From contig JAISLQ010000026.1 of the NCBI GenBank assembly GCA_031290885.1, positions 1 to 51,829 on the forward strand: a stretch of DNA of 51,829 bases. The letters are read 5' to 3'. Below are positions 29,595 to 37,610 of this stretch, piece by piece. Every line of letters begins with the position of its first letter. Positions within the stretch are counted from its first letter, which is position 1. Origin of the DNA: Acidaminococcales bacterium. GTDB lineage: Bacteria > Bacillota > Negativicutes > Acidaminococcales > JAISLQ01. Position numbers and translations under genes: made by a program. Below the pieces are notes generated by a model. That model worked only from the letters and a program-made list of their open reading frames with translations, did no database searches and was not told the DNA's origin.

Positions 29595-30866
29595 TTACTG
29601 CCTGACGCGCGGGACGGTCAGGCTGCCCTGCGGCATGAGGTAGATGGAAGGCCGTTCGCCGACAATGGTTTTTGCTATGTCCATAGCCTGCGCAAAAGAC
29701 GCGGCGGGGGTAAAAAGCAGTTTGCGGGCAAGTTCCGGCGCAAGGCTGGAAACAAGTATAAAGGTCGCCTTCTTCATCAGCCTGGTCACGGAAAAAGCTT
29801 TGTGCGCGCCGATTTGAAAATCGCGCCGGATCTCTTCTTCCACCGCTTCCGGCGTGACGCAACGTGCCATCAGCTTTTCGTAGGTTTCCGATCCCGACCC
29901 CTCGGAACATTCGCCGAAAAGGATCGCCGCCCCGCCTTCGCGTACCGCGCAATGGGCGTTGTCCATGGTTTTTTGCAGTTGGTACACATTGATGTCCTTG
30001 GGGTAGCCCCCGCAAGTCGCGACCACCAAATCGGCCGGCGCGGGTATTTCCACGCCGTAAGCCTGATCGACCATTTGGCAAGCCTTGAGGTGGGCGGTTA
30101 TGTAATTGCCGGCGAACACGCCGAGAAATTCCTTGTTTTCGTTCAGGACGACGTTTAAAAGAAAAGCGGGCGGGCATTTTTTCACCGCTTCCATTTGATC
30201 CTCGTACACCGGGTTGCCTTCCAGCCGGCCGATGGCCGCGCCCGGGCGAAGCATCAGCGCGTGGTTTTTCCGGATGCTTTCATAATAGGCCGCCCCGGGG
30301 AAAATCGCCTTGCGCCCGCCGCCGAAACCGGCGAAAAAATGATGCACAATGCTGCCGGTGCAAATGATATAGTCGCTTTCCACCATTTTTTTATAGAGAC
30401 AAACGGGCGTGCCGTAAGAAGTATCGCCAAGGTAAACGTACTGGCTGCGGTCTTTGCAGTCGGGATTGTATTTTTTCAGTCGCCTGGCCGCGTCCCGGCC
30501 TACTTCCCGCTCCATTTCCTCTTCGCTCATGGCGCGGTGCGTCCCGAGCGCGAAGATAAGGGATATATTCTCGTCCGCAATGCCGGCGGCGTTGATAACA
30601 TCAAGCAGAACCGGCATAAAGACATGCGTGTTGGCGACGCGGGTGGTGTCGTTCACGAGCAGGGACACTGTTTTCCCCGGTTTGAGGATCGCGCGCAAAG
30701 GCGGCGAGTCAATGGGGTTTTCCAACGCGCGGCGAATGGCGCCGGCCGGATCGGGCAAGACCGGCAAAGCCGCCATTTTAAGCTCGCCGAGCAGCCCGTC
30801 CTCCGGTACGGAGAAATCCATATGCGAATGTCCGTATTTAAAACGGAAATTTTTTGTTTTTGCCAT
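29595..30866 (-). CDS. LarA-family nickel-pincer racemase/epimerase
   Basis: This 423-residue protein carries the LarA active-site residues: the catalytic His pair in ALGTHRAM (His 110) and SIVHHFFAGFGGGRK (His 175/176), the Lys that binds the pincer cofactor (Lys 186), and the NDTTR loop (Asp 73, Arg 76). LarA interconverts D- and L-lactate with a nickel-pincer nucleotide made by LarB, LarC and LarE. Homologues act on other 2-hydroxyacids, so the substrate is open. None of the cofactor genes is in the window. AAGGAGG lies 6-7 bases before the ATG. It forms a tight pair with the P1-peptidase gene and follows a DUF2939 gene by 59 bases. Confidence 0.88.
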   Translation of the reverse strand: MAKTKNFRFKYGHSHMDFSVPEDGLLGELKMAALPVLPDPAGAIRRALENPIDSPPLRAILKPGKTVSLLVNDTTRVANTHVFMPVLLDVINAAGIADENISLIFALGTHRAMSEEEMEREVGRDAARRLKKYNPDCKDRSQYVYLGDTSYGTPVCLYKKMVESDYIICTGSIVHHFFAGFGGGRKAIFPGAAYYESIRKNHALMLRPGAAIGRLEGNPVYEDQMEAVKKCPPAFLLNVVLNENKEFLGVFAGNYITAHLKACQMVDQAYGVEIPAPADLVVATCGGYPKDINVYQLQKTMDNAHCAVREGGAAILFGECSEGSGSETYEKLMARCVTPEAVEEEIRRDFQIGAHKAFSVTRLMKKATFILVSSLAPELARKLLFTPAASFAQAMDIAKTIVGERPSIYLMPQGSLTVPRVRQ

Positions 30867-30925
30867 TGCCGTCCTCCTTACGGTTGTTGTTGCCGCAGAA
30901 ACTTAGATGCCAAACTCAAACAGAC

Positions 30926-31573
30926 CTAAGGCTTGCCGCCGCCCGGCGACTTTCTGGCTTCGCTCAACGCCAGAAAATAAGGAACAATGCCCCGGATTTG
31001 GCTCAGCCGCCAGATGCCGCTTTCCGCTTTGTCCAGCAAGGCGTTAAAAGTGAATTCCCTGTTAAGTTCGTGATCGAAAATTATTACCTCCACGCTGGCT
31101 TTGCCGCCGTCCGAGCGCGCGGCGCCCGTTCCCCGGTAATCTATTTTGCCGGGCTTGAAACGGCCGGCGATGTTTTTGGCGATGGATTTGGGGCCGGGAA
31201 TCTTAAAAGCCCCCTCCCTTTCCCTGCTTTGTCCGCTTGCGGCGCCCGGCCGCGCAGACAACAATTCTTCCCGTATCTCTTCCTTTGCGGCGGCGACAAA
31301 AGGCTGTTTGAACAAACCGGCCAGCCCTGACGCTAGGCGTTTCTCCTCTATCGGCATGCCCTCGGCCGCCGCGGCCGCTATATCGTCAAAAACATGCCCG
31401 AGCACGCCGTCCAAATCTACGCGCCGCTCAAAATCCGCCAGGTCGTGGCGGCCGGCCGCCCGCCAAATTAAAAAAAGCGAGTATGAGGGCGTGCTTTGAT
31501 AATAAAAATAACAGGCCGCGCCGACAACGAGCAAAACAAGGGCGGCGGGGAACGCGAAGCGTAATTTTCTCAT
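30926..31573 (-). CDS. DUF2939-type membrane-anchored protein
   Basis: This 215-residue protein has a basic N-terminus and one membrane helix (about 7-25), then SYSLFLIWRAAGRHDLADFERRVDLDGVL, whose pattern fits DUF2939. In that family a repeated 'residue-counting' helix pair is found outside the membrane, with unknown function. The C-terminal part is a strand-rich domain (KASVEVIIFDHELNREFTF, ESGIWRLSQIRGIVP), reminiscent of lumazine-binding or NTF2-like folds. The bulk should lie on the outside of the cytoplasmic membrane. An AGAGG site precedes the ATG. It sits upstream of the LarA gene on the same strand. Confidence 0.65.
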   Translation of the reverse strand: MRKLRFAFPAALVLLVVGAACYFYYQSTPSYSLFLIWRAAGRHDLADFERRVDLDGVLGHVFDDIAAAAAEGMPIEEKRLASGLAGLFKQPFVAAAKEEIREELLSARPGAASGQSREREGAFKIPGPKSIAKNIAGRFKPGKIDYRGTGAARSDGGKASVEVIIFDHELNREFTFNALLDKAESGIWRLSQIRGIVPYFLALSEARKSPGGGKP

Positions 31574-31651
31574 CGGGAAACCTCTGATGACCGTCGCGCC
31601 GCAAAGCCGTCCTTGGGCGCGTTTTATTTTTGCCGCCGGACGCGGCTGTTC

Positions 31652-32257
31652 TTAAAAGTCAATCTTGCTGAAATCAATCTTTTCCAAAATTTTAACGAGC
31701 GCTTTGTTGAAGGCCCGATCATAAGCCGTTCCCTGCGCGCTTCCGGTTTCGGAAAATACTTCGTCGATCAAATAATTTTTCGCTTCTTTGTCCGCCAGCA
31801 CCATTTCAAAAAGAATGGTGCGCTTGGAACGGATGCCTGTCCAGACGTTCCATTTTACTTGGTCGCTTGACACCCTCGCGTTAAGGAAAAGGACATAGTC
31901 CGCTTGCGCGTCCCCGGCCAGGGCGATCAGGTCCTTTTGCTTTACGATAAAGCCGGAATCCGCTTCCCGCGCCGTATCGGCGGAGGTGTTCTCCCGGACG
32001 TAGCGGCGCAATATTTTGTTGGTTGAGTCAAAGGGAAGGACGCTGGCCTTTTTCCCCTTTTCGATTTCCGCCTTGAGCTCCTGATGAATCTTGGCCGCGG
32101 ACGCGGTAGGGTCGGAAATGCCTTTGGGGTCAAGAAACACATATAAAGCTATTTTGGGCAGCCCTTCCTCCGGGAGCAGCGTGATTTGCGCATCAACTTT
32201 CGGAACGCCGGCGCCGAACGCGAGAACAAACGACAGCAGGACAAGGATTTTTTTCAT
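31652..32257 (-). CDS. Secreted protein of unknown function
   Basis: I do not recognise this 201-residue protein. A clear signal peptide is present: MKK, a hydrophobic core, and a likely cut after VDA at about residue 23. The mature part alternates strands and charged helices. KIALYVFLDPKGISDP near the N-terminus and ADYVLFLNARVSSDQVKW (about 120-137) resemble the strands of a Rossmann-like secreted domain, as found in some lipoprotein or curli-assembly-type proteins, but this is only a resemblance. The C-terminus ends in a helix (AYDRAFNKALVKILEKI). AAGGAGG lies 9 bases before the ATG. It is the first of four same-strand genes ending with the P1-peptidase gene. Confidence 0.62.
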   Translation of the reverse strand: MKKILVLLSFVLAFGAGVPKVDAQITLLPEEGLPKIALYVFLDPKGISDPTASAAKIHQELKAEIEKGKKASVLPFDSTNKILRRYVRENTSADTAREADSGFIVKQKDLIALAGDAQADYVLFLNARVSSDQVKWNVWTGIRSKRTILFEMVLADKEAKNYLIDEVFSETGSAQGTAYDRAFNKALVKILEKIDFSKIDF

Positions 32258-32995
32258 TGAACAAAACCTCCTTGAAAAATTTTGCGTTTCTATGCAAATA
32301 CCTTGCGAGAACTTCCGGCAATAGCTTGACGCCTCATACTGTCCGCAGCTTAAAACACGCTTTAAGATTTGCGAGACAATTCTCGTCCCGCAGGCGCAAA
32401 ACGCAGGCAGATCCTGAGGCGCGGCGAAACTTTAGGGAAAGCGGGGCGGCAAATTGGCCGCAAACAAAGACTGCATGATTTCAATCTGATCCCGGCATTA
32501 TATCAATGCTTGCGCGCAATCCGCAAAATCCAATCATGGCAGGCCGCGCCCGGTAAACTTTTGGGGCAAATAGGGCATGTTTAAAAAATCGCTTTCGGTA
32601 TATTTCCAAGACAATTTTTCGTTATGCAAGGAAGCGCCGGCGACTTATTGCCCGAGGAAGCCTGCTATGAGACGCTGCCGCGGCAGGGCGGCCAAGAAGC
32701 CGCAATGGATTTTTCCGGCACGCCCCAAAGCCGGCCGTTCGCGCTCTCCCGCATGGCGGACATTTGCGCCGATCGCCCGTAAACGCGGCTACTCCGGCCT
32801 TTTGGGAAAACGCGCAAAATCAAGCGGCGACAGGCCGGCCTTTCTATTTTCCCGGCGCAAGACAAGGCACTTAACCGGCCCTTATGTCCATGTTGGCGCT
32901 TCGCGTTTTTCCCGGCGCGGGGAAAGGGGCAATCGGCGGACACGCGCCGCCTAACGGCAGGGCGCCCTGCCATTTTTTTCGCCTGCAAGACTTTG
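32258..32995. other. 738-base region without a convincing gene
   Basis: No open frame here has a good start site, family match or convincing length. Short stretches in different frames read like decayed coding sequence. The best is 32624-32782 (+), which would give 52 residues but has no ribosome-binding site. Near the right end a palindrome followed by seven T residues (32956-32979) looks like a + strand terminator with no gene in front of it. The region may hold a gene remnant or an unrecognised RNA gene. Confidence 0.5.
32956..32979 (+). terminator. Orphan + strand terminator-like hairpin
   Basis: A 16-base perfect palindrome (GGCAGGGCGCCCTGCC) is followed by A and seven T residues. It points to a transcript coming from the left on the + strand, but no + strand gene is recognisable there. 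For the minus-strand gene at 32996 the T tract is on the wrong side. Confidence 0.45.
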
Positions 32996-33775
32996 TCAGA
33001 AAACGGAAAGGTCTTCGTCGAATTTGTCGCAGATAAACATGTAGCCAGGCGCATGGGTAATCATTATCGGCGGCTTGCTGGCCATGGCGACCGACTGGGG
33101 GGTTACGCCGCAAGCCCAGAACACGGGTATTTCGCCTTCCCTGATAACCGGCGGGTCGCCGAAGTCCGGTTTGTTTATGTCCTTTACTCCGATGGCGGCC
33201 GGGTCGCCCAGGTGGACGGGGCTGCCGTGCACGGACGGGAAACGCGCCGTAACCTTGACGGCCCTGATCGCGTCCGCCGGCGACAGCGGCCGCATGCTGC
33301 AAACCATGTCGCCGTGAAAGGTTCCCGCCGGCACGCAGGGCATATTAGTTATGTACATAGGCACGTTGCGTTTTTCCTCAATATGCCTGATCGGCAGCCC
33401 GGCGTTCAGCATGGCGGTTTCAAAAGAAAAACTGCAGCCGATGAGAAAGGCCACAAAGTCGTCCCGCCAGACGTTTTCCAGGTTCTTCAGCTCGCTTGTT
33501 TTGACGCCGTTTTCATAAACGAAATAACGCGGCACGTCATAGCGGATATCGGCGCCGGGCGCCATGAGGCGCGGCACGGGCGATCCCGTGTCGGTAACGT
33601 CGAGGATGGGGCAGGGTTTGGGGTTGCGCTGGGCGAACAGCAAAAAGTCATAGGCCAGGTCTTTGGTCACAATGGCCAAGTTTGCCTGTACGTGGCCGGG
33701 CGCGAGGCCGGACGTCGGGGCGTCGATAATGCCTTCCCTTATTTTTTGCCTTGTTTGGGCCGCTGTTTTATTCAT
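32996..33775 (-). CDS. DUF1445 / D-glutamate cyclase-type hydro-lyase (YcsI family)
   Basis: This 259-residue cytoplasmic protein belongs to the DUF1445 family (YcsI of Bacillus subtilis; PF07286), which is also the N-terminal half of the vertebrate enzyme DGLUCY, a D-glutamate cyclase. Typical text includes GLAPGHVQANLAIV, SFSFETAMLNAGLP, NVPMYITNMPC, PAGTFHGDMVCSMRP and FWACGVTPQ. The proposed reaction is ring closure of (D-)glutamate to 5-oxoproline with loss of water, or its reverse. The adjacent upstream gene encodes the other half of DGLUCY, and the 5-oxoprolinase genes precede it. In Bacillus subtilis ycsI also lies among the 5-oxoprolinase genes. The ATG at 33775 has AGGGAGA about 11 bases upstream. 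Confidence 0.85.
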   Translation of the reverse strand: MNKTAAQTRQKIREGIIDAPTSGLAPGHVQANLAIVTKDLAYDFLLFAQRNPKPCPILDVTDTGSPVPRLMAPGADIRYDVPRYFVYENGVKTSELKNLENVWRDDFVAFLIGCSFSFETAMLNAGLPIRHIEEKRNVPMYITNMPCVPAGTFHGDMVCSMRPLSPADAIRAVKVTARFPSVHGSPVHLGDPAAIGVKDINKPDFGDPPVIREGEIPVFWACGVTPQSVAMASKPPIMITHAPGYMFICDKFDEDLSVF

Positions 33776-33858
33776 GGCCGATAAATCTCCCTTTCATTTT
33801 TTATCTGTAAACTCCCGCCCCAAGCACTTTTACAGGCGTTTGGGGGAACGCGCCGCGT

Positions 33859-34878
33859 TTACCGCCCGCCCTGCCGCACGGCGGCGCGCATAAGCTCAAC
33901 CATCGCCGTATGCACTGGCAGGGCGCACCCGTCGACGCTGTATTCCACCCCGCCGCTCATGGCATCGTGAAAGCCGCTGTCGGCGGCGTTTTTCAATATG
34001 CGCTCCTCCAGCTCCGGCGTGTGCGCCAGTTCAGGGCGTCCGCACAGCGCGGCCAACATGCCGGCCACCGCGTAACAGCCCCAGTTGGAAACGGCCGCAG
34101 CCAAAAGATAGTCAACCGGGGTCGCGGGCGCGATGCCCTTTCCGCAAGGGCATAAACATTCGCGTCCGTATTTTATGTTTTCCCGGACGCAATCTTTGAT
34201 ATTGGCCATGCCTATTTCATTGCCGCCGTCGCCGATGCCGACGGTTTTGATTTTCCGCCGCCGCGCCTCCCGGAATATGTAGTCGATCTTTGCCTGCGCC
34301 GCCGATGTGTCAAAGCCGGTCATGGAGTGTATGCGGCCTTCCTCGTTCATGCCGCCGCGCTCAATGGCGACGCAGACGGCAGGATTGATTTCCTCAAGCA
34401 ATTTGGCCGCCGCCGCCTCGGCCTGCGCCGCCTCGGCCGGGAAAGGCAAAATGGAAAGCGTCATGAGCTTTTCGCGTTCTATGGATTGGTCGAGCGCGTC
34501 CGGCTCGACGCAATGAAAGCCGGCCGCCTGGGCGACTTTTTTCATGCCGCCGACAAGCCCGGCGTCGGTTACGATCACGCAGGCCGCTTTGCAAAGCCGG
34601 CGCAAGGCCCTGGCCAAAACAACCGTGCCGCCGGGCCCGTCCGTTTCGCCAAAGCCGGGCGCCGCTTCCGGTTGGTCTATCCAGCCGGTGGCCAGGACAA
34701 CCCGGCTTTTGGCGTTTATGGAATTTTTCAATATTTTCGCCGCCCCCAGCGCCAAAGGCTCCGGGCTCAATTTTCTCGCCGCCTCGTACAGGCGGGCGAT
34801 GCTTCCCCGCGCGGCTATGTCGACGCGCATGAGGCCGTCCAATGTTTCGCCGATCCGGCAAAGCGCTTCTTTGTCCAT
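33859..34878 (-). CDS. DUF4392 / D-glutamate cyclase C-terminal-type protein
   Basis: This 339-residue protein matches the DUF4392 family, the C-terminal half of DGLUCY. Visible features are TGWIDQPEAAPGFGETDGPG, VIVTDAGLVGGMKK, AIERGGMNEEGRIHSMTGFD and TVGIGDGGNEIGMANI, rich in the Asp/Glu/Gly loops expected of a metal- or phosphate-binding active site. The region VDYLLAAAVSNWGCYAVAGML follows. It probably works with the DUF1445 protein encoded 83 bases downstream as a split cyclase that acts on D-glutamate; this is inferred from the fused vertebrate protein. The gene is 49 bases after pxpA. GGAGGAG lies about 12 bases upstream of the ATG, a rather long spacing. Confidence 0.83.
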   Translation of the reverse strand: MDKEALCRIGETLDGLMRVDIAARGSIARLYEAARKLSPEPLALGAAKILKNSINAKSRVVLATGWIDQPEAAPGFGETDGPGGTVVLARALRRLCKAACVIVTDAGLVGGMKKVAQAAGFHCVEPDALDQSIEREKLMTLSILPFPAEAAQAEAAAAKLLEEINPAVCVAIERGGMNEEGRIHSMTGFDTSAAQAKIDYIFREARRRKIKTVGIGDGGNEIGMANIKDCVRENIKYGRECLCPCGKGIAPATPVDYLLAAAVSNWGCYAVAGMLAALCGRPELAHTPELEERILKNAADSGFHDAMSGGVEYSVDGCALPVHTAMVELMRAAVRQGGR

Positions 34879-34927
34879 TATCCGCCATGCTCCTCCAATT
34901 TAAAAGTCGCCGCCATCGGCACTGCCT

Positions 34928-35692
34928 CTACAGCCATTGTCCGAAAGCTTCCAGCTGCAAGCCGGCGCTTTGCAAATCATCGCGTATTTTGCGGATAAGC
35001 TCCACCGCGCCCGGAGTGTCGCCGTGCACGCAAATGGTCTGCGCGTCGATGGCGACATCCGTACCGTCGATGCTTTTTACTTTTTTTTCTTTGATCACTC
35101 GCAAAACACGGCCGGAGACCGCGGCGGCATCATGGATGACCGATCCTTCCACTTTGCGGGAAACAAGGTTGCCCTCCGCCGTATAGGCGCGGTCGGCAAA
35201 AAACTCTTCCACCCAGCGCACCCCGGCGGCTTTGGCGCCTTTTACCATCTCCGATTTGGCCATGCAGACCATTATCAAGTTTGCGTCCACCGCTTTTATC
35301 GCCCTGGCAATGGTTTCCGCCACGGCGGCGTCTTTTTCCGCCACGTTATAAAGCGCGCCGTGCGCCTTCACATGCTGCATGGGCACGCCTTCCGCCGCGC
35401 AAAAGCCTTTCAGCGCGCTTACCTGATAGATTACGTCGGCGATTATCTCCTCCGGCGCAAGGTTCATCACCCGGCGGCCGAAACCCACCAAGTCGGGGAA
35501 AGACGGATGCGCGCCGACGGCCGCGCCGTACTGTTTTGCCAGCCGCACCGCCCGCCGCATGTTCAGCGGGTCGGAGGCGTGAAAGCCGCAGGCGATGTTT
35601 ACCGAAGTTACCAGCGGCATCACTTGCGTATCTTCGCCTAAGCGGTACATGCTGAAATTTTCGCCGGTATCGCAGTTTAAGTCTATTTTCAC
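34928..35692 (-). CDS. pxpA: 5-oxoprolinase subunit A (LamB/YcsF family)
   Basis: This 254-residue protein has the PxpA hallmarks: the N-terminal DLNCDTGENF, VNIACGFHASDP, GAHPSFPDLVGFGRR, HVKAHGALYN and the late DAQTICVHGDTPGAV. PxpA, PxpB and PxpC together hydrolyse 5-oxo-L-proline to L-glutamate with ATP; PxpA has a polysaccharide-deacetylase-like barrel with conserved Asp and His. The start is a GTG at 35692 that overlaps the pxpC stop by 4 bases (GTGA), with GAGGAGG 9 bases upstream. It is the third gene of the five-gene unit. Confidence 0.95.
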   Translation of the reverse strand: MKIDLNCDTGENFSMYRLGEDTQVMPLVTSVNIACGFHASDPLNMRRAVRLAKQYGAAVGAHPSFPDLVGFGRRVMNLAPEEIIADVIYQVSALKGFCAAEGVPMQHVKAHGALYNVAEKDAAVAETIARAIKAVDANLIMVCMAKSEMVKGAKAAGVRWVEEFFADRAYTAEGNLVSRKVEGSVIHDAAAVSGRVLRVIKEKKVKSIDGTDVAIDAQTICVHGDTPGAVELIRKIRDDLQSAGLQLEAFGQWL

Positions 35693-36696
35693 TTAAAAAC
35701 CTCCTCAATTTTCACATCGTACTGTTCCTTGTTGACGGCCAGCCGCCAAAGACACGCCGGCGCCTTTTCTTTCGCGAATTCACGGAGCTTGGCCAGCCGC
35801 CCTTCGTATTCCGCCAAAGCCCAAAGCGATTCTTCCTCGGTTACCGCCCGGAATTTTATCCAGTCGCCGGGACGGCATTGCGCCAATAGCGGAAGATCGG
35901 GGCTTATGACGAAACAAAGCTTAGTATAGCCGCCGGTAGTCTGGCAGTCGTTGAGCATTATGATCGGCTGCCCGCTGCCCGGTACCTGGACGCCGCCGCT
36001 TATAAGCGCGTCGGAGATAATGTCGGCGCCGGCTTTGTGCTGGAGCCGCGGCCCGCGCAGACGGTAGCCCATGCGGTCGGAATCGGCTTCGATCAAGTAT
36101 TGCGCGCTTTCCAGGACGGCAAACGCGCCGTCCTCAAAAGCGTCTTCCTGCGGGCCCGGCAGCACCCTGAGCAAAACAGGGCCCAGCGTCGGCTTTAACC
36201 CGGCGGGCAGGATTCTTCCCTGTCCACCCGCGCTTTCTTTTATCGGCAGCAGATCGCCTTTTTTCAGCGCCCGCCCCTCCATCCCCCCAATGCCGGAACG
36301 GGTGTGGGTACTGGTGCTATCCATCGTCTTTGCTATTTTAAAACCGCCGGCGACCGCCAGATAAGCGCGGCAGCCGCTGACGGCGAAAGACAGGGCCAGT
36401 TTCTGGCCTTTTTTTACCCGGCGCGACAACCAGTTGCCAAACGCAGCGCCATCAAGTTCCGCCGACATGTCGGCGCCGGCGAGCGCGACCAGCGTATCGG
36501 CGCAAAATTCATATTCGCCGCCGAACATGGTCAATTCCAGCAGCGGGGCGTTTTCATCGTTGCCGGCAAGCAGGTTGGCCGCGCGGCAGGCGTAATCGTC
36601 CAGCGCGCCGGCTTGCGGCACGCCAAAGGCCAGAAACCCCGTCCGGCCAAGATCCTGGACGGTAGAGAAAAGCCCCGGATTCAACACTTTCAGCAT
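35689..36696 (-). CDS. pxpC: 5-oxoprolinase subunit C (biotin-dependent carboxylase-like, KipA type)
   Basis: This 335-residue protein is the KipA/PxpC subunit. Typical segments are LNPGLFSTVQDLGRTGF at the N-terminus, FGVPQAGALDDYACRAANLL, GGEYEFCADTLVALAGAD and, later, ISGGVQVPGSGQPIIMLNDCQTTGGYTKL (the last split here as 'PGSGQPIIMLNDCQTTGGYT'). It is related to the urea-amidolyase/allophanate-type carboxylase domain but acts as a partner of PxpB in the 5-oxoprolinase. It overlaps pxpB by 7 bases and pxpA by 4 bases, so all three genes are translationally coupled. The ATG lies inside the pxpB gene. Confidence 0.94.
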   Translation of the reverse strand: MLKVLNPGLFSTVQDLGRTGFLAFGVPQAGALDDYACRAANLLAGNDENAPLLELTMFGGEYEFCADTLVALAGADMSAELDGAAFGNWLSRRVKKGQKLALSFAVSGCRAYLAVAGGFKIAKTMDSTSTHTRSGIGGMEGRALKKGDLLPIKESAGGQGRILPAGLKPTLGPVLLRVLPGPQEDAFEDGAFAVLESAQYLIEADSDRMGYRLRGPRLQHKAGADIISDALISGGVQVPGSGQPIIMLNDCQTTGGYTKLCFVISPDLPLLAQCRPGDWIKFRAVTEEESLWALAEYEGRLAKLREFAKEKAPACLWRLAVNKEQYDVKIEEVFK

Positions 36697-37412
36697 TTTC
36701 CCACCGCCGCTTCCGCCAGCAAACGGCTATATTCTTCTTCCCCCACCGGCGCAAATTCTATCAGGTCGCCGGGCTGCACTATGAAAGGCTTGTCGCTGTT
36801 TTTGTCGAATATCCTGCGGGGCGTCCGGCCGATAAGCCGCCAGCCGCCGGGGCTGTCCACCGGATACATGCCCGTCTGGCTCCCGGCTATGCCGACCGAG
36901 CCGGCCGGCACATTAGTTCTGGGCGTTTTGAGCCGGGGACAGGCGATTCTTTCGTCCAACCCGCCCAAATATGGGAATCCCGGCAAAAACCCAAGCATAT
37001 ATACTTTATATTTGACCGACGAGTGGATGTTGACGACTGCTTCCGCAGACAAGCCGCTGTGGCGCGCCACCGCCGCAAGGTCGGGCCCAAATTCCCCGCC
37101 GTAGCGCACCGGTATTTTTACGGTACGGGATGAGCGCGCGAAAGACGCTTGCGCGAACATGTCCCGGTTTTCGGCGATATAAGTTTCAATCAAGCCGCGC
37201 AGTTCTTTTTTGCTGACGGCAAACGGATCAAAAACGATAGAAAGCGAACGGTAAGTCGGCACTATGTCAACAATGCCCGGGTAAGGGCGCCCCCCGGCGA
37301 AAAAGCGCGCGAGCAAATGCACCCTGGCGTTTATTTTTTCATCAATGGCGCAGCCAAATTCAACGGCAATGGCCCGGTCGCCGGTTGTTAAAATTTTAAA
37401 AGCAAAAGGCAC
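36690..37412 (-). CDS. pxpB: 5-oxoprolinase subunit B (KipI type)
   Basis: This 240-residue protein starts FKILTTGDRAIAVEFG, the usual N-terminus of KipI/PxpB, and has the central YMLGFLPGFPYLGGLDE, RLKTPRTNVPAGSVGIAG, GMYPVDSPGGWRLIGRTP and the late PGDLIEFAPVGEEEY. In Bacillus subtilis the KipI part also inhibits the sporulation kinase KinA; here the role as 5-oxoprolinase subunit is more likely because all three subunits are together. I set the start at a GTG at 37412: AAAGGAGG (37425-37418) lies 5 bases upstream. An in-frame ATG at 37445 would put that site inside the gene and add an unusual N-terminus. First gene of the unit. Confidence 0.93.
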   Translation of the reverse strand: MPFAFKILTTGDRAIAVEFGCAIDEKINARVHLLARFFAGGRPYPGIVDIVPTYRSLSIVFDPFAVSKKELRGLIETYIAENRDMFAQASFARSSRTVKIPVRYGGEFGPDLAAVARHSGLSAEAVVNIHSSVKYKVYMLGFLPGFPYLGGLDERIACPRLKTPRTNVPAGSVGIAGSQTGMYPVDSPGGWRLIGRTPRRIFDKNSDKPFIVQPGDLIEFAPVGEEEYSRLLAEAAVGKC

Positions 37413-37610
37413 GGCGGCCTCCTTTGTTATGGGGCGTATTTTCATTGCGCTTCGGCGCCTTGGGCAAAACTAATGGCATTACGGTTTTATTCTGCCCCAA
37501 ACGGGAAAACCCTTTTTTCGCAATTTTCACGCTTTTCGGGTTCAATGCCGGGCAGCCCTGCGCTTTGGCCGCAACGCGGCGAGCAAGCCTCTTGCCGATG
37601 CGGGCGTTTG

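Noticed and set aside
32624-32782. 52-codon + strand frame in the gene-free region
   Set aside because: Protein-like composition but no ribosome-binding site or promoter; kept only as a hint of a decayed gene.
36690-37445. Longer pxpB start at 37445
   Set aside because: It would place the AAAGGAGG site inside the gene and adds residues not typical of the family; the GTG at 37412 fits better.
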